A DNA stretch of 64,000 nucleotides from the NCBI RefSeq assembly GCF_000812565.1, contig NZ_JTAM01000003.1, forward strand, positions 62,001-126,000, written 5' to 3'. This document shows, one piece after another, positions 43,482 to 52,732 of the stretch. The notes under the pieces are model-generated. The model was not told where the DNA came from. It saw only the letters and a list, made by a program, of their open reading frames with translations, and ran no database searches. The stretch comes from Flammeovirga sp. OC4. GTDB lineage: Bacteria; Bacteroidota; Bacteroidia; Cytophagales; Flammeovirgaceae. The translations under genes and the position numbers were made by a program. Numbering within the stretch: the stretch's first letter is position 1; the number at the start of each line of letters is the position of its first letter.

Positions 43482-44936
43482 TTATTTCAAACCAATTTTA
43501 TTCCCTTTCCATCCTTTATCCCAAGTATTTTTTAATGGGTGTGCTTCCGTATTCAACACGTATTTTTCAAAGTCAAATACTTCTGATGGAGCGAAGAATA
43601 AATAACAATACTTCATGGTTTCCGCAAAGAAGAAACTTTCCAAAGTATCCCATTTCTCTTTTGACTTCACATCTTTCAGCTGAACGTATCCATTTTCAAC
43701 TTGACAGTACTTTTCAATGCTTTCAAACATCTTTTTGCCTTGCTCATAGTATTTGTCATTGCCAGTACCTCTCCATACATAATAAGTAGACTCAATTGCC
43801 TCTGGTCTCATCATATAGTATTCAGCTCCTTCATAGAATGGTTGCATTGTAGTATAATCTACAGCCTCTGGCTCAATACCGTCTTTGAACCACATTTTAT
43901 TGATAGATGCTTGTAACTTTTCAGCTCTATCTAAATCACCATCCAATACATAACATAAGTTCCAGAAACAATCCAATGCACCGAATCGAGTACTCAATCT
44001 TTCCCCCGAATTCATATCTGCCCAACCAATCCAGAACTCACCATCTACAGAAGTTGTATCGACTAAATATTTGTTGACTGCATCTCTTGAAACGTTGTAC
44101 CACTCCAATAAGTCTTCATCACCAAACAACAAATAACCCTTTAATAAGTACTCATAGTAAGCATCAATACCTCCTGAGATATGAGCTCTTGTATCTGCCC
44201 ACTCTCCTGTATCTTGGTCAATCCACGAACCTTGCAATCCTGTCTTACCTCTTCGATCATAAGACGCTTTGATACCTCTTTTACACAATTCATAGTATTT
44301 ATCATCTCCCGTCAATTTCGACAAAACACCATATTCTAATAACATTGAACCAATTTCACATGGGTTTGTACCCTGACCGCTTACTTTACCTGTACGTAGG
44401 TTTACCAAACGGTAAGGAATTCCTGTAGGTGAATCAAAAACTGGAATCATTCTATCACCAAGGTCTTTGGCTAACTCTAAGAATCTAGGATCACCATCCA
44501 ATTGGTATGAAGAAAGTAAACCGCCTAAAATTCGAATTGCAATTTCAAATTGTTGTACGTCTAAATCTTTATCAAAATCTAATTCAGAGAAAATTAAATC
44601 CTTACATTCTTTCATTTCCTCTTCTAATCCCATTAAGTACATAGTAGAAAAAGCATCTACAGGTGTCATTAATAACGACTCCGCATACCAGTTATGCCCT
44701 TTTTCTGAGATTGGGTTTACTGCATCTAATCCTTTCGCATAATTCATATAGGCTCTCCACCCTTTCTTAAATGCCGTCTTAACTCTCTCTTGATATTGTT
44801 GTTTCTCCTTAGGTGAAATTTCCTCTGTAACTGTCTCTTTTGAAACATTAGTTGAAGTTGTACATGAAGTTGCAAATAATGTAGTTGATGCCACTAAAAT
44901 TGAGGCTACTAATGATTTTTTTATGGTAGTTTTCAT
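43482..44936 (-). CDS. GH47-type alpha-mannosidase lipoprotein
   Basis: The protein has 484 residues from the ATG at 44936, with a lipoprotein signal (LVASTTLFATSC, Cys25). The body has an (alpha/alpha)-barrel pattern and the recognisable GH47 (class I alpha-1,2-mannosidase) segments: ILGGLLSSYQLDGDPRFLELAKDLGDR, FDSPTGIPYRLVNL, a GGIDAYYEYLLKGYLLFG hinge, MMRPEAIESTYYVWRGTG with the RPE glutamate, LESFFFAETMKYCYLFFAP and VLNTEAHPL with the calcium-binding threonine. It should trim alpha-1,2-linked mannose. GH47 is mainly a eukaryotic family. It lies beside a glucan utilisation region but was not clearly part of its enzymes. Confidence 0.87.
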   Translation of the reverse strand: MKTTIKKSLVASILVASTTLFATSCTTSTNVSKETVTEEISPKEKQQYQERVKTAFKKGWRAYMNYAKGLDAVNPISEKGHNWYAESLLMTPVDAFSTMYLMGLEEEMKECKDLIFSELDFDKDLDVQQFEIAIRILGGLLSSYQLDGDPRFLELAKDLGDRMIPVFDSPTGIPYRLVNLRTGKVSGQGTNPCEIGSMLLEYGVLSKLTGDDKYYELCKRGIKASYDRRGKTGLQGSWIDQDTGEWADTRAHISGGIDAYYEYLLKGYLLFGDEDLLEWYNVSRDAVNKYLVDTTSVDGEFWIGWADMNSGERLSTRFGALDCFWNLCYVLDGDLDRAEKLQASINKMWFKDGIEPEAVDYTTMQPFYEGAEYYMMRPEAIESTYYVWRGTGNDKYYEQGKKMFESIEKYCQVENGYVQLKDVKSKEKWDTLESFFFAETMKYCYLFFAPSEVFDFEKYVLNTEAHPLKNTWDKGWKGNKIGLK

Positions 44937-44974
44937 TGTATAAATTAGATAATGGTTATTGTTAAGTATATAAT

Positions 44975-45221
44975 TTATTTCCAAATATTATTGATCTTTT
45001 GATGCATGACTCCAGAACTGCAAACCTCTACACATACTCCACAAGAAATACATTTCTGTTCAATTCTTTCTATTTTGAGCTTTCTGAGAAAAGGTTTCAG
45101 GATTGTGACACCACAAACACCTCATATTGCACCCTTTCAAGAAGATAACAGCACGAATACTATGACCGTCATGTAAAGAAAGCCGCTGTAAATTTGTAAT
45201 CATTCCTTTTTCCAAAACCAT
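44975..45221 (-). pseudogene. Decayed glycyl-radical-enzyme activating protein
   Basis: Minus-strand translation from the ATG at 45221 gives [19 protein letters not shown], then [20 protein letters not shown], the N-terminus of a glycyl-radical enzyme activase with the radical SAM CxxxCxxC. The frame stops at 45060. Shifting frame just after NPET restores the family's ferredoxin insert, CISCGVCVEVCSSGV, which ends at a stop at 44975. About 200 residues of the usual protein are missing. An AGGAG site still precedes the ATG. So it is a truncated, frameshifted remnant. No glycyl-radical enzyme gene is in the window. Confidence 0.85.
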
Positions 45222-45369
45222 CAATCGACTCCTATAGGTTTATAATTCCTTTCGTTTCATCAATTACAAAGTAAAGGGGTATTGAATAATTATTCAATTT
45301 ATAGTAGTGTACTCCAACGTGTATTCATGATACTCTCACGCTATTCTCATTTTCCATTCAAAAAGAAAA

Positions 45370-45391
45370 AGGCCACCTATTGGCAGCCTTA
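45370..45391 (-). terminator. Probable terminator after the propeller regulator
   Basis: AAGGC..CC pairs with GG..GCCTT around TATT, and the minus-strand side runs into TTTTTCTTTTT. Confidence 0.5.
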
Positions 45392-45399
45392 ATATTTAT

Positions 45400-48384
45400 T
45401 TAAAACCTTGTAATCATTTTGGTTAGGGATTTCCTTTTCTCCAACCCAATTTTTTTCCTAATTCTATAGCGGGATGTTTCGAGTGTCCTCACACTGACAT
45501 TCATTAATGTGGCAATCTCCTGATTTTCTAAATCCATTCTTAAGTAAGCACAGATCCTTAATTCCCGTTTACTAAGGTCAGGGTATTCCAGCTTGAATCG
45601 CTCTAAAAAGTTATCATGGGATTTATTGAATTGATGTTCAAATTTGTCCCAATAATCATGATCATCACTTTCCTTATTAATTTCTTTTACGATTGTCCTG
45701 ATTTTACGCTTCTCTGTACTTCCCAGATTAGCCGACAATTCTTCCAGCTTTTGTTTAACCTGTTGTAAACTCTGATTTTTATGAAGATGACTGATTGTAA
45801 TGTTTGTCAACTCACTTTTTGTTGAATCTAGTTCTTTTTCTAGCGTTGTATTCTGAATTTTTATTTTCTCCCTTTCCGCCTCAATACTTTCTAAAGCAAA
45901 TTGTTTTTTGACATTCATAATTCTCACCTTTTGCAAGAAGTAAAGCACTAGTAAGAACAATAAAAACATGAGTATTCTAAACCATGTCGATTGCCAAAAA
46001 GGTGCATTGACAATTACATTGATAGAAGCCCCCTCTTTGTTCCATACCCCATGATTATTCGAAGCAATCACTTTAAAAGTGTATTTTCCCGGATCCAAGT
46101 TGGTATAAGTGGCAATTCTACGATCTCCAACGTAATTCCATTTAGTATCAAAGCCCGACAGTTTATAAGCATATTGGTTCCTCTCTGTTTCGGTAAAATT
46201 CAATGCACAATAATTGAAGTTAAAAACCGATTGATCATAATCCAATTCAATTGTTTCCGTTTCTAGCACAGATTTTTTAAGAATAGAAGCAGAATCTAAT
46301 GGAAGTTGAGGAACATTAAAAATATCAAAACCTGTAATATATACCGGTGGAGCCACTTCGTTTTCACTCAACATTTGAGGATTAAAAATTGTAATTCCTT
46401 CTGTACCCCCTATCAATATTTCTCCACGCTTATTTTTCTCCAGAGAATTGTAATTAAACGAGTTGTTTGAGATATGATAACTTACAATCTCCTCATCCGA
46501 CAATGACATTTTTGAGATATAATTTTTCGATACGATAATCAAATTACCCCTATTATCAGAGTTGATATTCAATATAGGCAATTGTGGTATACCATCCTCT
46601 TCTGTCAATACTTTGAACTCATTACTTTCGGGAAGGTATTTCACTAACCCTTCAGCAGTAGCCATCCAAATGTGTCTTAGCTTATCTTCATAGACTGCTC
46701 TCACATAATTGAAATTGTGATTCTTTGCAATTAAATCTTGCATTAAGTCAAAAGTCCATTTGCCTGTTTTTCGTTCAAAACGCAATACACCACTATCGGT
46801 ACTAAACCATACATTTGAAAGTGCATCTTCGTACATATGGTAAACATGGATTTGTCCTGCGTCAATATAATCGAGATCGAGTTTTATACATTCTTTATTC
46901 ACCGGGTCGTATTGTGCTATTCCTCCACCTAAAGTACCCATCCAAGTAATCCCTTTTGAATCTGTAAGAAGTGACCAAATATTATTACTTGTCAGGCAGC
47001 CGTCATCCATCATTTGTCTTTTCAGGTGATAGTATTTACCGGTACTTTTTTCAATTACTCTGAGTCCTTCATTGTAAGTACCAATCACTAAGTTCCCCAA
47101 TGAGTCTTCTGTGATGGCTTTTACAACATCTACCGCAAAGTCATTGATTTCTTTGCCATCAATATCGAAATGCTTGAAGTAGTTTTCATTATGATCAGAT
47201 TGTTGATGTAAACCTCCCCAGTCAGACCCTGCCCAAAGTTTCCCTTTTTTATCATAGAATAATGAAAGTACTGGCTTATTCGGTAAAGTATTTTCATTGC
47301 AAGGTATATGACCAATCTGTCTGAAAAAGTTCTTTCTTGGGTCAAACTTATCCACACCTTCTAAATAAGCACCTAGCCAAATATTTTCTTCTCTGTCTTT
47401 GTACAGACTCCATAAAACATCAGTTGATAATGATAATGGATCTACTTTAGAATGTTTATGCGACTCAAAGTATTTTGTATTTACATCAAAAACATCCAAA
47501 CCTGCCCCGTCAGTGGCCAACCATAATTTATTACCGACTTGTAAGATATCTTTGATATTGTTGCTACTAGGGCCTTTACCAGGCTGTCCCTTCAAGTACG
47601 TAGTGTATTCGCCAGTCAATAAATTATATTCAGCTAACCCTCCACTGTTACTCCCCACATAAAGCAAGGTGTCATTGTAGATCAGTAAATTTTTCTTTGC
47701 GTTGTCATCTATACCCTTTAGAGGCAAGTGTGTATATTCGACTTCCGAAAACTTTTCAGTATTTTTATCATAAACACATAGTTTTCTATTATCCGTTGCC
47801 AACCAAATACGGTTCCATTTATCTTCCACGATATCATAAATAGAAGCCCCGTTGATGGTGTTGTTATTTCTCTCTTCGTAATAGTATTTCTTGAACTGCT
47901 TTCTATCTTTTGATATTATAGAAAGTCCGCCACTTGCTCCAATCCAAAGCTGTTTTTCATCATCTTCAATCATACAGTTTACAGATACACTAGGTATCAT
48001 CCGGTCTTCTTGCCATCCCCCTGTATAATGTTCAAAAGTTTCATCGATAGGATTAAAAACACTGACCCCGTTATTCAAAAGTCCAATCCATAATAATCCA
48101 GTATGATCTTCAATAATCGAAGAAATCATATTATCATTTGGTCCTTTTTTACTACCCATTTCGTAAGGGTAAACTTTCATTTCATAACCATCGTATCTGT
48201 TTAAACCTTTGAATGTCCCGAACCACATGAAGCCTTTGCTGTCTTGTAAAATAGAGTTTACAGTAGCATCTGCGATCCCGTCTTCAGTACGTAAGTGTTC
48301 AAACTGCTTTTTGATATGTTGTGCTTGTGAAATTGTGGGTACAACTAAGAAAGTTAGTGTTAAAAAAAATAATGCTTTTACCAT
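45400..48384 (-). CDS. Beta-propeller/Y_Y_Y sensor with LuxR-type DNA-binding domain, no kinase
   Basis: The 994-residue protein has a signal peptide (to SQAQ), then two seven-bladed propellers of two-component-regulator type (about 30-680, with repeats such as IWLGAYLEGVDKFDP and TWMGTLGGGIAQYDP), a Y_Y_Y domain (about 685-770: YAYKLSGFDTKWNYVG), one membrane helix (about 780-800), a long coiled coil (805-890) and a C-terminal helix-turn-helix (LSKRELRICAYLRMDLENQEIATLMNVSVRTLE). It lacks the histidine kinase and receiver of hybrid two-component PUL sensors. It probably senses a periplasmic oligosaccharide and regulates the adjacent susCD/GH genes directly. Confidence 0.9.
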   Translation of the reverse strand: MVKALFFLTLTFLVVPTISQAQHIKKQFEHLRTEDGIADATVNSILQDSKGFMWFGTFKGLNRYDGYEMKVYPYEMGSKKGPNDNMISSIIEDHTGLLWIGLLNNGVSVFNPIDETFEHYTGGWQEDRMIPSVSVNCMIEDDEKQLWIGASGGLSIISKDRKQFKKYYYEERNNNTINGASIYDIVEDKWNRIWLATDNRKLCVYDKNTEKFSEVEYTHLPLKGIDDNAKKNLLIYNDTLLYVGSNSGGLAEYNLLTGEYTTYLKGQPGKGPSSNNIKDILQVGNKLWLATDGAGLDVFDVNTKYFESHKHSKVDPLSLSTDVLWSLYKDREENIWLGAYLEGVDKFDPRKNFFRQIGHIPCNENTLPNKPVLSLFYDKKGKLWAGSDWGGLHQQSDHNENYFKHFDIDGKEINDFAVDVVKAITEDSLGNLVIGTYNEGLRVIEKSTGKYYHLKRQMMDDGCLTSNNIWSLLTDSKGITWMGTLGGGIAQYDPVNKECIKLDLDYIDAGQIHVYHMYEDALSNVWFSTDSGVLRFERKTGKWTFDLMQDLIAKNHNFNYVRAVYEDKLRHIWMATAEGLVKYLPESNEFKVLTEEDGIPQLPILNINSDNRGNLIIVSKNYISKMSLSDEEIVSYHISNNSFNYNSLEKNKRGEILIGGTEGITIFNPQMLSENEVAPPVYITGFDIFNVPQLPLDSASILKKSVLETETIELDYDQSVFNFNYCALNFTETERNQYAYKLSGFDTKWNYVGDRRIATYTNLDPGKYTFKVIASNNHGVWNKEGASINVIVNAPFWQSTWFRILMFLLFLLVLYFLQKVRIMNVKKQFALESIEAEREKIKIQNTTLEKELDSTKSELTNITISHLHKNQSLQQVKQKLEELSANLGSTEKRKIRTIVKEINKESDDHDYWDKFEHQFNKSHDNFLERFKLEYPDLSKRELRICAYLRMDLENQEIATLMNVSVRTLETSRYRIRKKIGLEKRKSLTKMITRF

Positions 48385-48549
48385 TAGCTTTTAAATAGAA
48401 CAATATGAATATATCATTATAATGTATAAAAATACATATATAAGCGGTAGGAAGCAAATGTTAAACATACGCTTATCCTAGATTTTCATTTCATTAATGT
48501 AGAAAATTTACATAAAGCAAAATTTGACGATTGCCCAATAGGTATAAAA

Positions 48550-48581
48550 AAATAGATAAGCAACGGATCACTTATCTATTT
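48550..48581 (-). terminator. Terminator after the small coiled-coil gene
   Basis: A perfect 11-bp stem AAATAGATAAG/CTTATCTATTT (48550-48560 with 48571-48581) with A-rich DNA giving minus-strand T residues. It supports transcription of the small gene upstream. Confidence 0.75.
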
Positions 48582-48625
48582 CTTTCAATTTCTTCGAGTA
48601 TGTGGATGATTAACCCTGCGGAAAA

Positions 48626-48808
48626 CTACCCTCTTGCCTGCTGAAATCTGAGTTCGTTGAGTTCAACTTTGTGACGTTTCATACGTGCTCTTAAGTGCTC
48701 TGTATCCTTCAGTGAACAACCATTTCCTTCTAGGTACTTGATTCTTCCTTTAATAAAAGTTACTTGCTGTTCTAGCCTTTCGATAGCTGACAATATTGTG
48801 TTTTCCAT
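48626..48808 (-). CDS. Small coiled-coil protein, unknown
   Basis: This 60-residue protein (MENTILSAIERLEQQVTFIKG start) is strongly charged and helical with heptad-like leucines over most of its length, and one central Cys. No family is recognised. A clear terminator 45 bp downstream and the charged composition, unlike random AT-rich translation, support it being real. It lies between the propeller regulator and the GH5 gene, so it could be a PUL accessory or unrelated. Confidence 0.5.
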   Translation of the reverse strand: MENTILSAIERLEQQVTFIKGRIKYLEGNGCSLKDTEHLRARMKRHKVELNELRFQQARG

Positions 48809-49352
48809 TGTCGTGTCAATTTATGTTAGACATGTTATTAATCATACCTCCAAGAACGATAAAAAAAATTGGTATTTTAAGGCTATTAAGATTTATTATA
48901 TAATTTAATTTTGAGTTAAAATTAGACCCTAAAATCATCAAGAATAAAAAGATCAAAGTCACCTTTTTTTCTTATTTTTCATCACCTAATAAGTGGTAAT
49001 AATACACTATATATTATAAAACTCACTTTCCATTAATTATTGTTTTATAATTTTGATAGTGTTGTACTTATCTTCTTTAATCAAGTAGATCAGATAGATA
49101 CATTTTTCAAGATCTCTACCATTTAACACAAAAACCCCTTGCCTTTAATGTCTAAAATACCATTAATAATACCCTCCAAATTTTAACTTATAAAGATCAC
49201 GTTTTTAACACCGAAACAACATAGACTTACTAGACTAAACAACAAATTTTAGTACTGTAATAACCTTTTATTTACTCATAAAGTTTAATCAGTGTTGTGA
49301 GCATTATTAAATAAGCCATTCTCATCGAACTTATTCACTTTTTCAAATTCTA
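48809..49352. other. Intergenic region between GH5 and the small gene
   Basis: This 544-bp AT-rich gap shows no reading frame with family marks and no clear repeat. Confidence 0.4.
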
Positions 49353-50378
49353 TTATTCAGTACTCCTTTCCTTCTTGTTTTCATGACTTCCAGTTTCGGA
49401 GTTATAATCCTTTATGATTTCCCTTACAAAAGTTCCTGATGCTGTAAGTTTAGACCATCCTCCTTTATTTGATGTCCCAGAATATAAAGCAGAAGCTCCT
49501 TCAGCCTTATCATTGATAGACCAATTACAATGTGAGATATCATTGGCTTTCATCCAGTCAATCCAGGCCTTCGTTTCCTCATAGTTCACCTCTCCATCAC
49601 CATTTGCATTGACAGCACCCCATTCTGTCACAAAAAGTGCCACTCCTTTTGATAAGGCATAAGTCCCTTTATCCCTTAAAGATTGACCATGAGAACCTGC
49701 ATAAAAATGAAGGGTATAAGCAATATTAGGTTGATCAATAGGATCATCTGCTGCTTGATCCACATCCTGAGACCATGTTGGGGTACCTACAATAATGATA
49801 TTATCAGAGTCATACTGACGAATCGTTTTAATAATCGACTCAGCATAAGGCTTGATCTTTGAAGACCATGAAATTTTCAAAGGTTCGTTATATATTTCAT
49901 AAAGGACATTATCATGATGACCGTATTTTTGAGCCATTTCTGCAAAGAATGTTGACGCCTTTTCCCAATCATGTTCATTGGCATGATGAGAATGCCAATC
50001 AATAATCACATACATATCATTTGCGATGGCAGCTTCTACAACAGCTTCTACTCTAGCTTTATTACTGACTGGATCTTCAAAATATCCACCATTATCTTCT
50101 GCTCCCATTGCAGCTCTAATGATACCAGCATGCCAATCCTTTTTGACCCAAGAAACAACATTCTTATTATAAAATTTTTCACCTCCCCAATAGTTATTAG
50201 ACCAAAATAAACTTGGGCCTGCAAAACGTATGGGTTTCCCTTCTTTATTTACAATTTTGTTTCCTTTGACCTGCAGTAAGCCGTTATCGGTTACTTGGGC
50301 TTGTAAGTCGACTTGGGCCCCCAATACACTCGCAAGGGCTATACATTTAAGGAAGTACAATAGTTTAAAATGTTTCAT
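49353..50378 (-). CDS. GH5 family endo-beta-glucanase
   Basis: The 341-residue enzyme has a signal peptide (to LQAQ, about residue 28) and a single GH5 barrel. Conserved segments are the N-terminal LQVKGNKIVNKEGKPIRFAG, IDWHSHH, acid/base Glu165 in YEIYNEPLK, HFYAGSH and nucleophile Glu252 in FVTEWGAVN, with NWSINDKAEG at the end. The pattern fits subfamily 2-like cellulases (endo-beta-1,4-glucanases). A basic, glutamate-rich tail of 20 residues follows. There is no lipobox or T9SS domain, so it may be periplasmic or released. Confidence 0.92.
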   Translation of the reverse strand: MKHFKLLYFLKCIALASVLGAQVDLQAQVTDNGLLQVKGNKIVNKEGKPIRFAGPSLFWSNNYWGGEKFYNKNVVSWVKKDWHAGIIRAAMGAEDNGGYFEDPVSNKARVEAVVEAAIANDMYVIIDWHSHHANEHDWEKASTFFAEMAQKYGHHDNVLYEIYNEPLKISWSSKIKPYAESIIKTIRQYDSDNIIIVGTPTWSQDVDQAADDPIDQPNIAYTLHFYAGSHGQSLRDKGTYALSKGVALFVTEWGAVNANGDGEVNYEETKAWIDWMKANDISHCNWSINDKAEGASALYSGTSNKGGWSKLTASGTFVREIIKDYNSETGSHENKKERSTE

Positions 50379-50509
50379 ACTTTATTCAGTTTTTATACTG
50401 TATTTTGATTTACCTCTTGAAGCAGTCACACATTTGAAATTGGGATTAACTGATTTTAATTCTAGACTGCATTTATTGATTATTCGTCAATGTATATCTT
50501 AAGAAAATG

Positions 50510-50590
50510 AGCGGTTGTTGAGTTCACAATATCTCTCTATTTACTCTTTTGATATATTTTTTCAATCTATCAATTGAACCCACAACACGC
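50510..50590. repeat. Long imperfect hairpin between the two GH5 genes
   Basis: GCGGTTGTTGAGTTCA (50511-50526) pairs with TGAACCCACAACACGC (50575-50590) with a few mismatches over a loop of about 48 bp. On the minus strand it follows the GH5-CBM6 stop, so it may terminate or stabilise that message. Confidence 0.4.
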
Positions 50591-50602
50591 CCATTTATTT
50601 CT

Positions 50603-52594
50603 TTATTGTTTTATAACTTTTCTAATATATTCCTTTCCGTTCGATTGGTATTTCACAAAGTAAATTCCCTCCGAAAATGCTGATAAATCGATGATGGATT
50701 GAGCTCCTTCAATATTTATTGAACTCACTTTATTTCCTACTAAATCATAAATATCAACTTGATCTCCAAAACGAGCATCTTGTGAAAATCTTAGCGTAAA
50801 TGAATGATGGAAGGGATTGGGATAAATCAGTGCCTGATCCTTTTCTCTATCACCCTCTATACTAGTTGGAGGCAGTTCTTCTTTTTTTGTAAAAATCAAT
50901 TTATCTAGGTTAAAAGGAGGTTTTTTATCGATTGTAATTCTTAGTTTTTGCTCCCCTGCTTCTAGAAAAATATCAGTCTCCACCTCTGTAGTCGTTTCCC
51001 AGCTATTTGTTGAAGGCACATCTACAGATGCGACGATAGATGACTTTGAAGTCGATACTTTAAACCTACCTCCGGCTTGTTCAGTAGCTACTAAACTTGT
51101 GATGGTATACGTTCCTGTTTCTAGTACGATGACCGTATAATCCATCCATTCGTTAGGTTCTACATAACCCACATGGAATCCCCCATCCTCTCTGGCCTCA
51201 ATGTCTACGCCATCTTCCCTGTAAGCTTCACCTTGGTTCTCTTCCTCTTGATCATTATAAGCGATGCCTGCTATACCAAGGTTATAATTTTCAGCCTCAA
51301 GAACACCTGGAATTACAGCAGGAGTTCCCCCGAAAGGTAAACTTTCATAGTTGACTAAATCGATCTGTTGAGGATATGAAATAATGACCTGATCTCCCTG
51401 CATTTGTGAAATTCTGTATTGGTATTTATCACCCGGAATTACAGAAACGTCTTTATATGAATTCGCTGTAGACTCTACTTCATCAATGACCGCAAATTGA
51501 TCACTTCCTACTACCTTTCTTTCAATTTTCAGAGGAGTTGAAGCTGTATTTCTATTTTCCCATTGTATTGAAACTGTTGAGTCAGCATTCATCGTCAACA
51601 ATAAATTGGTTGGTGTTTGTTTAGTGTTGTGAATTAAAATATCTTTCGTTTCATGCCACTTTTTCTCATCTCTTTGGTAGATTTCATACCATCCACCATC
51701 ATCCCAAGCCATAAAAGAAATACCTCTACTTAGTGACTCTTCCACATAATGGGCATAATGTCTCATTCTTGAATTGAAATCTGTATCATGTACTGCTCCA
51801 AATTCATTCATAATGACAGGAATACCATTTGTAGCACTCCAGTTTTTTGCTTTTTCAAACTCATTAGAGATATAATTCTTTTCTGCTTGAGTCCCCCACG
51901 TTAGGTCTTTTTCGGCTGATGAAAAATCCCATGGATCATACGTATGATAATTGGCTATCAGGTAATCATCATCTGAGGGGATAGGCATTGTCAGAAGGTC
52001 TTTAATGGCAGACCATTCGTTTCCTGCTATAATCACATTTCGAGTGGGATTCTTTTCTCTAATAATATCCAAGGCTCTTTGATTAGCATCAGCAGCCTCC
52101 GCTATGGTCATGCCATGTGGCTCATTTAATGTCTCAAATAATAGTCGCTCCGATTTCTGATAAAAACGATCAGAGATCTGTACCCAAATCGCTTCAAATC
52201 GAGCAACAGTTTCAGCATTATAGTTTTCTTTCAACCACTTTTCATGGTGACAATTCATGATGATGATAAAGTCTCTTTCTAAACCCCAGTCTACGATCTG
52301 TTCTACTCTGTCCATAAAAACAGGGTCAACTGTATACGGGGCTTTTTCAGCTACATGATTGGCCCAGGTTATCGGTATTCTGACAGATTTAAATCCGGCA
52401 TCTTTATAAGCATCAAAATAATATTCTTCTGCTTTTAATGCCCAATCCCCTTCATAGGGGGCATCAAGAGTGTTCCCTAAATTTATCCCTCTTCCAATCG
52501 CTTCTACTGCTGCTTCTGGAGATAATTGGGCATAACTAGTACATATTGTACATAAAAAAATAATGGATAATAATAAAGATGTAATAATTCTCAT
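50603..52594 (-). CDS. Secreted GH5-CBM6 glucanase with T9SS sorting domain
   Basis: The 663-residue protein has a signal peptide (to SYAQ, about residue 22) and a GH5 domain (about 25-325): GRGINLGNTLDAPYEGDW, CHHEKW, acid/base Glu158 in FETLNEPHG, YHTYDPWDF and nucleophile Glu264 in IMNEFGAVHD. A fibronectin-like linker (about 335-425) leads to a CBM6-type module (about 432-565: VLEAENYNLG, GYVEPNEWMDYTV) and a type A T9SS sorting domain (about 585-663: LIYPNPFHHSFTLRF, GIYFVKYQSNGKEYIRKVIKQ). It is therefore exported through the outer membrane and probably attached to the surface, where it cuts beta-glucan. Confidence 0.93.
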   Translation of the reverse strand: MRIITSLLLSIIFLCTICTSYAQLSPEAAVEAIGRGINLGNTLDAPYEGDWALKAEEYYFDAYKDAGFKSVRIPITWANHVAEKAPYTVDPVFMDRVEQIVDWGLERDFIIIMNCHHEKWLKENYNAETVARFEAIWVQISDRFYQKSERLLFETLNEPHGMTIAEAADANQRALDIIREKNPTRNVIIAGNEWSAIKDLLTMPIPSDDDYLIANYHTYDPWDFSSAEKDLTWGTQAEKNYISNEFEKAKNWSATNGIPVIMNEFGAVHDTDFNSRMRHYAHYVEESLSRGISFMAWDDGGWYEIYQRDEKKWHETKDILIHNTKQTPTNLLLTMNADSTVSIQWENRNTASTPLKIERKVVGSDQFAVIDEVESTANSYKDVSVIPGDKYQYRISQMQGDQVIISYPQQIDLVNYESLPFGGTPAVIPGVLEAENYNLGIAGIAYNDQEEENQGEAYREDGVDIEAREDGGFHVGYVEPNEWMDYTVIVLETGTYTITSLVATEQAGGRFKVSTSKSSIVASVDVPSTNSWETTTEVETDIFLEAGEQKLRITIDKKPPFNLDKLIFTKKEELPPTSIEGDREKDQALIYPNPFHHSFTLRFSQDARFGDQVDIYDLVGNKVSSINIEGAQSIIDLSAFSEGIYFVKYQSNGKEYIRKVIKQ

Positions 52595-52732
52595 GTTAGT
52601 TTATTTATGAAGATTGAAAAGAAAACGTTGTAAATGAAGTGTGTTAAGGGTGAAGGGAAAAGTAATGCGTATGAAGTCACCCTCAATACCTTTTCCCATT
52701 TCACCTCCAATCACTATTACTTTACTATTTCT

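Noticed and set aside
44937-44984. 16-codon extension of the GH47 gene
   Set aside because: The ATG at 44936 gives a proper lipoprotein signal peptide; the extension would bury it.
48422-48437. ATGTAT-AAAA-ATACAT palindrome upstream of the propeller regulator
   Set aside because: Could be an operator, but in DNA this AT-rich a 6-bp A/T-dominated inverted repeat is weak evidence.
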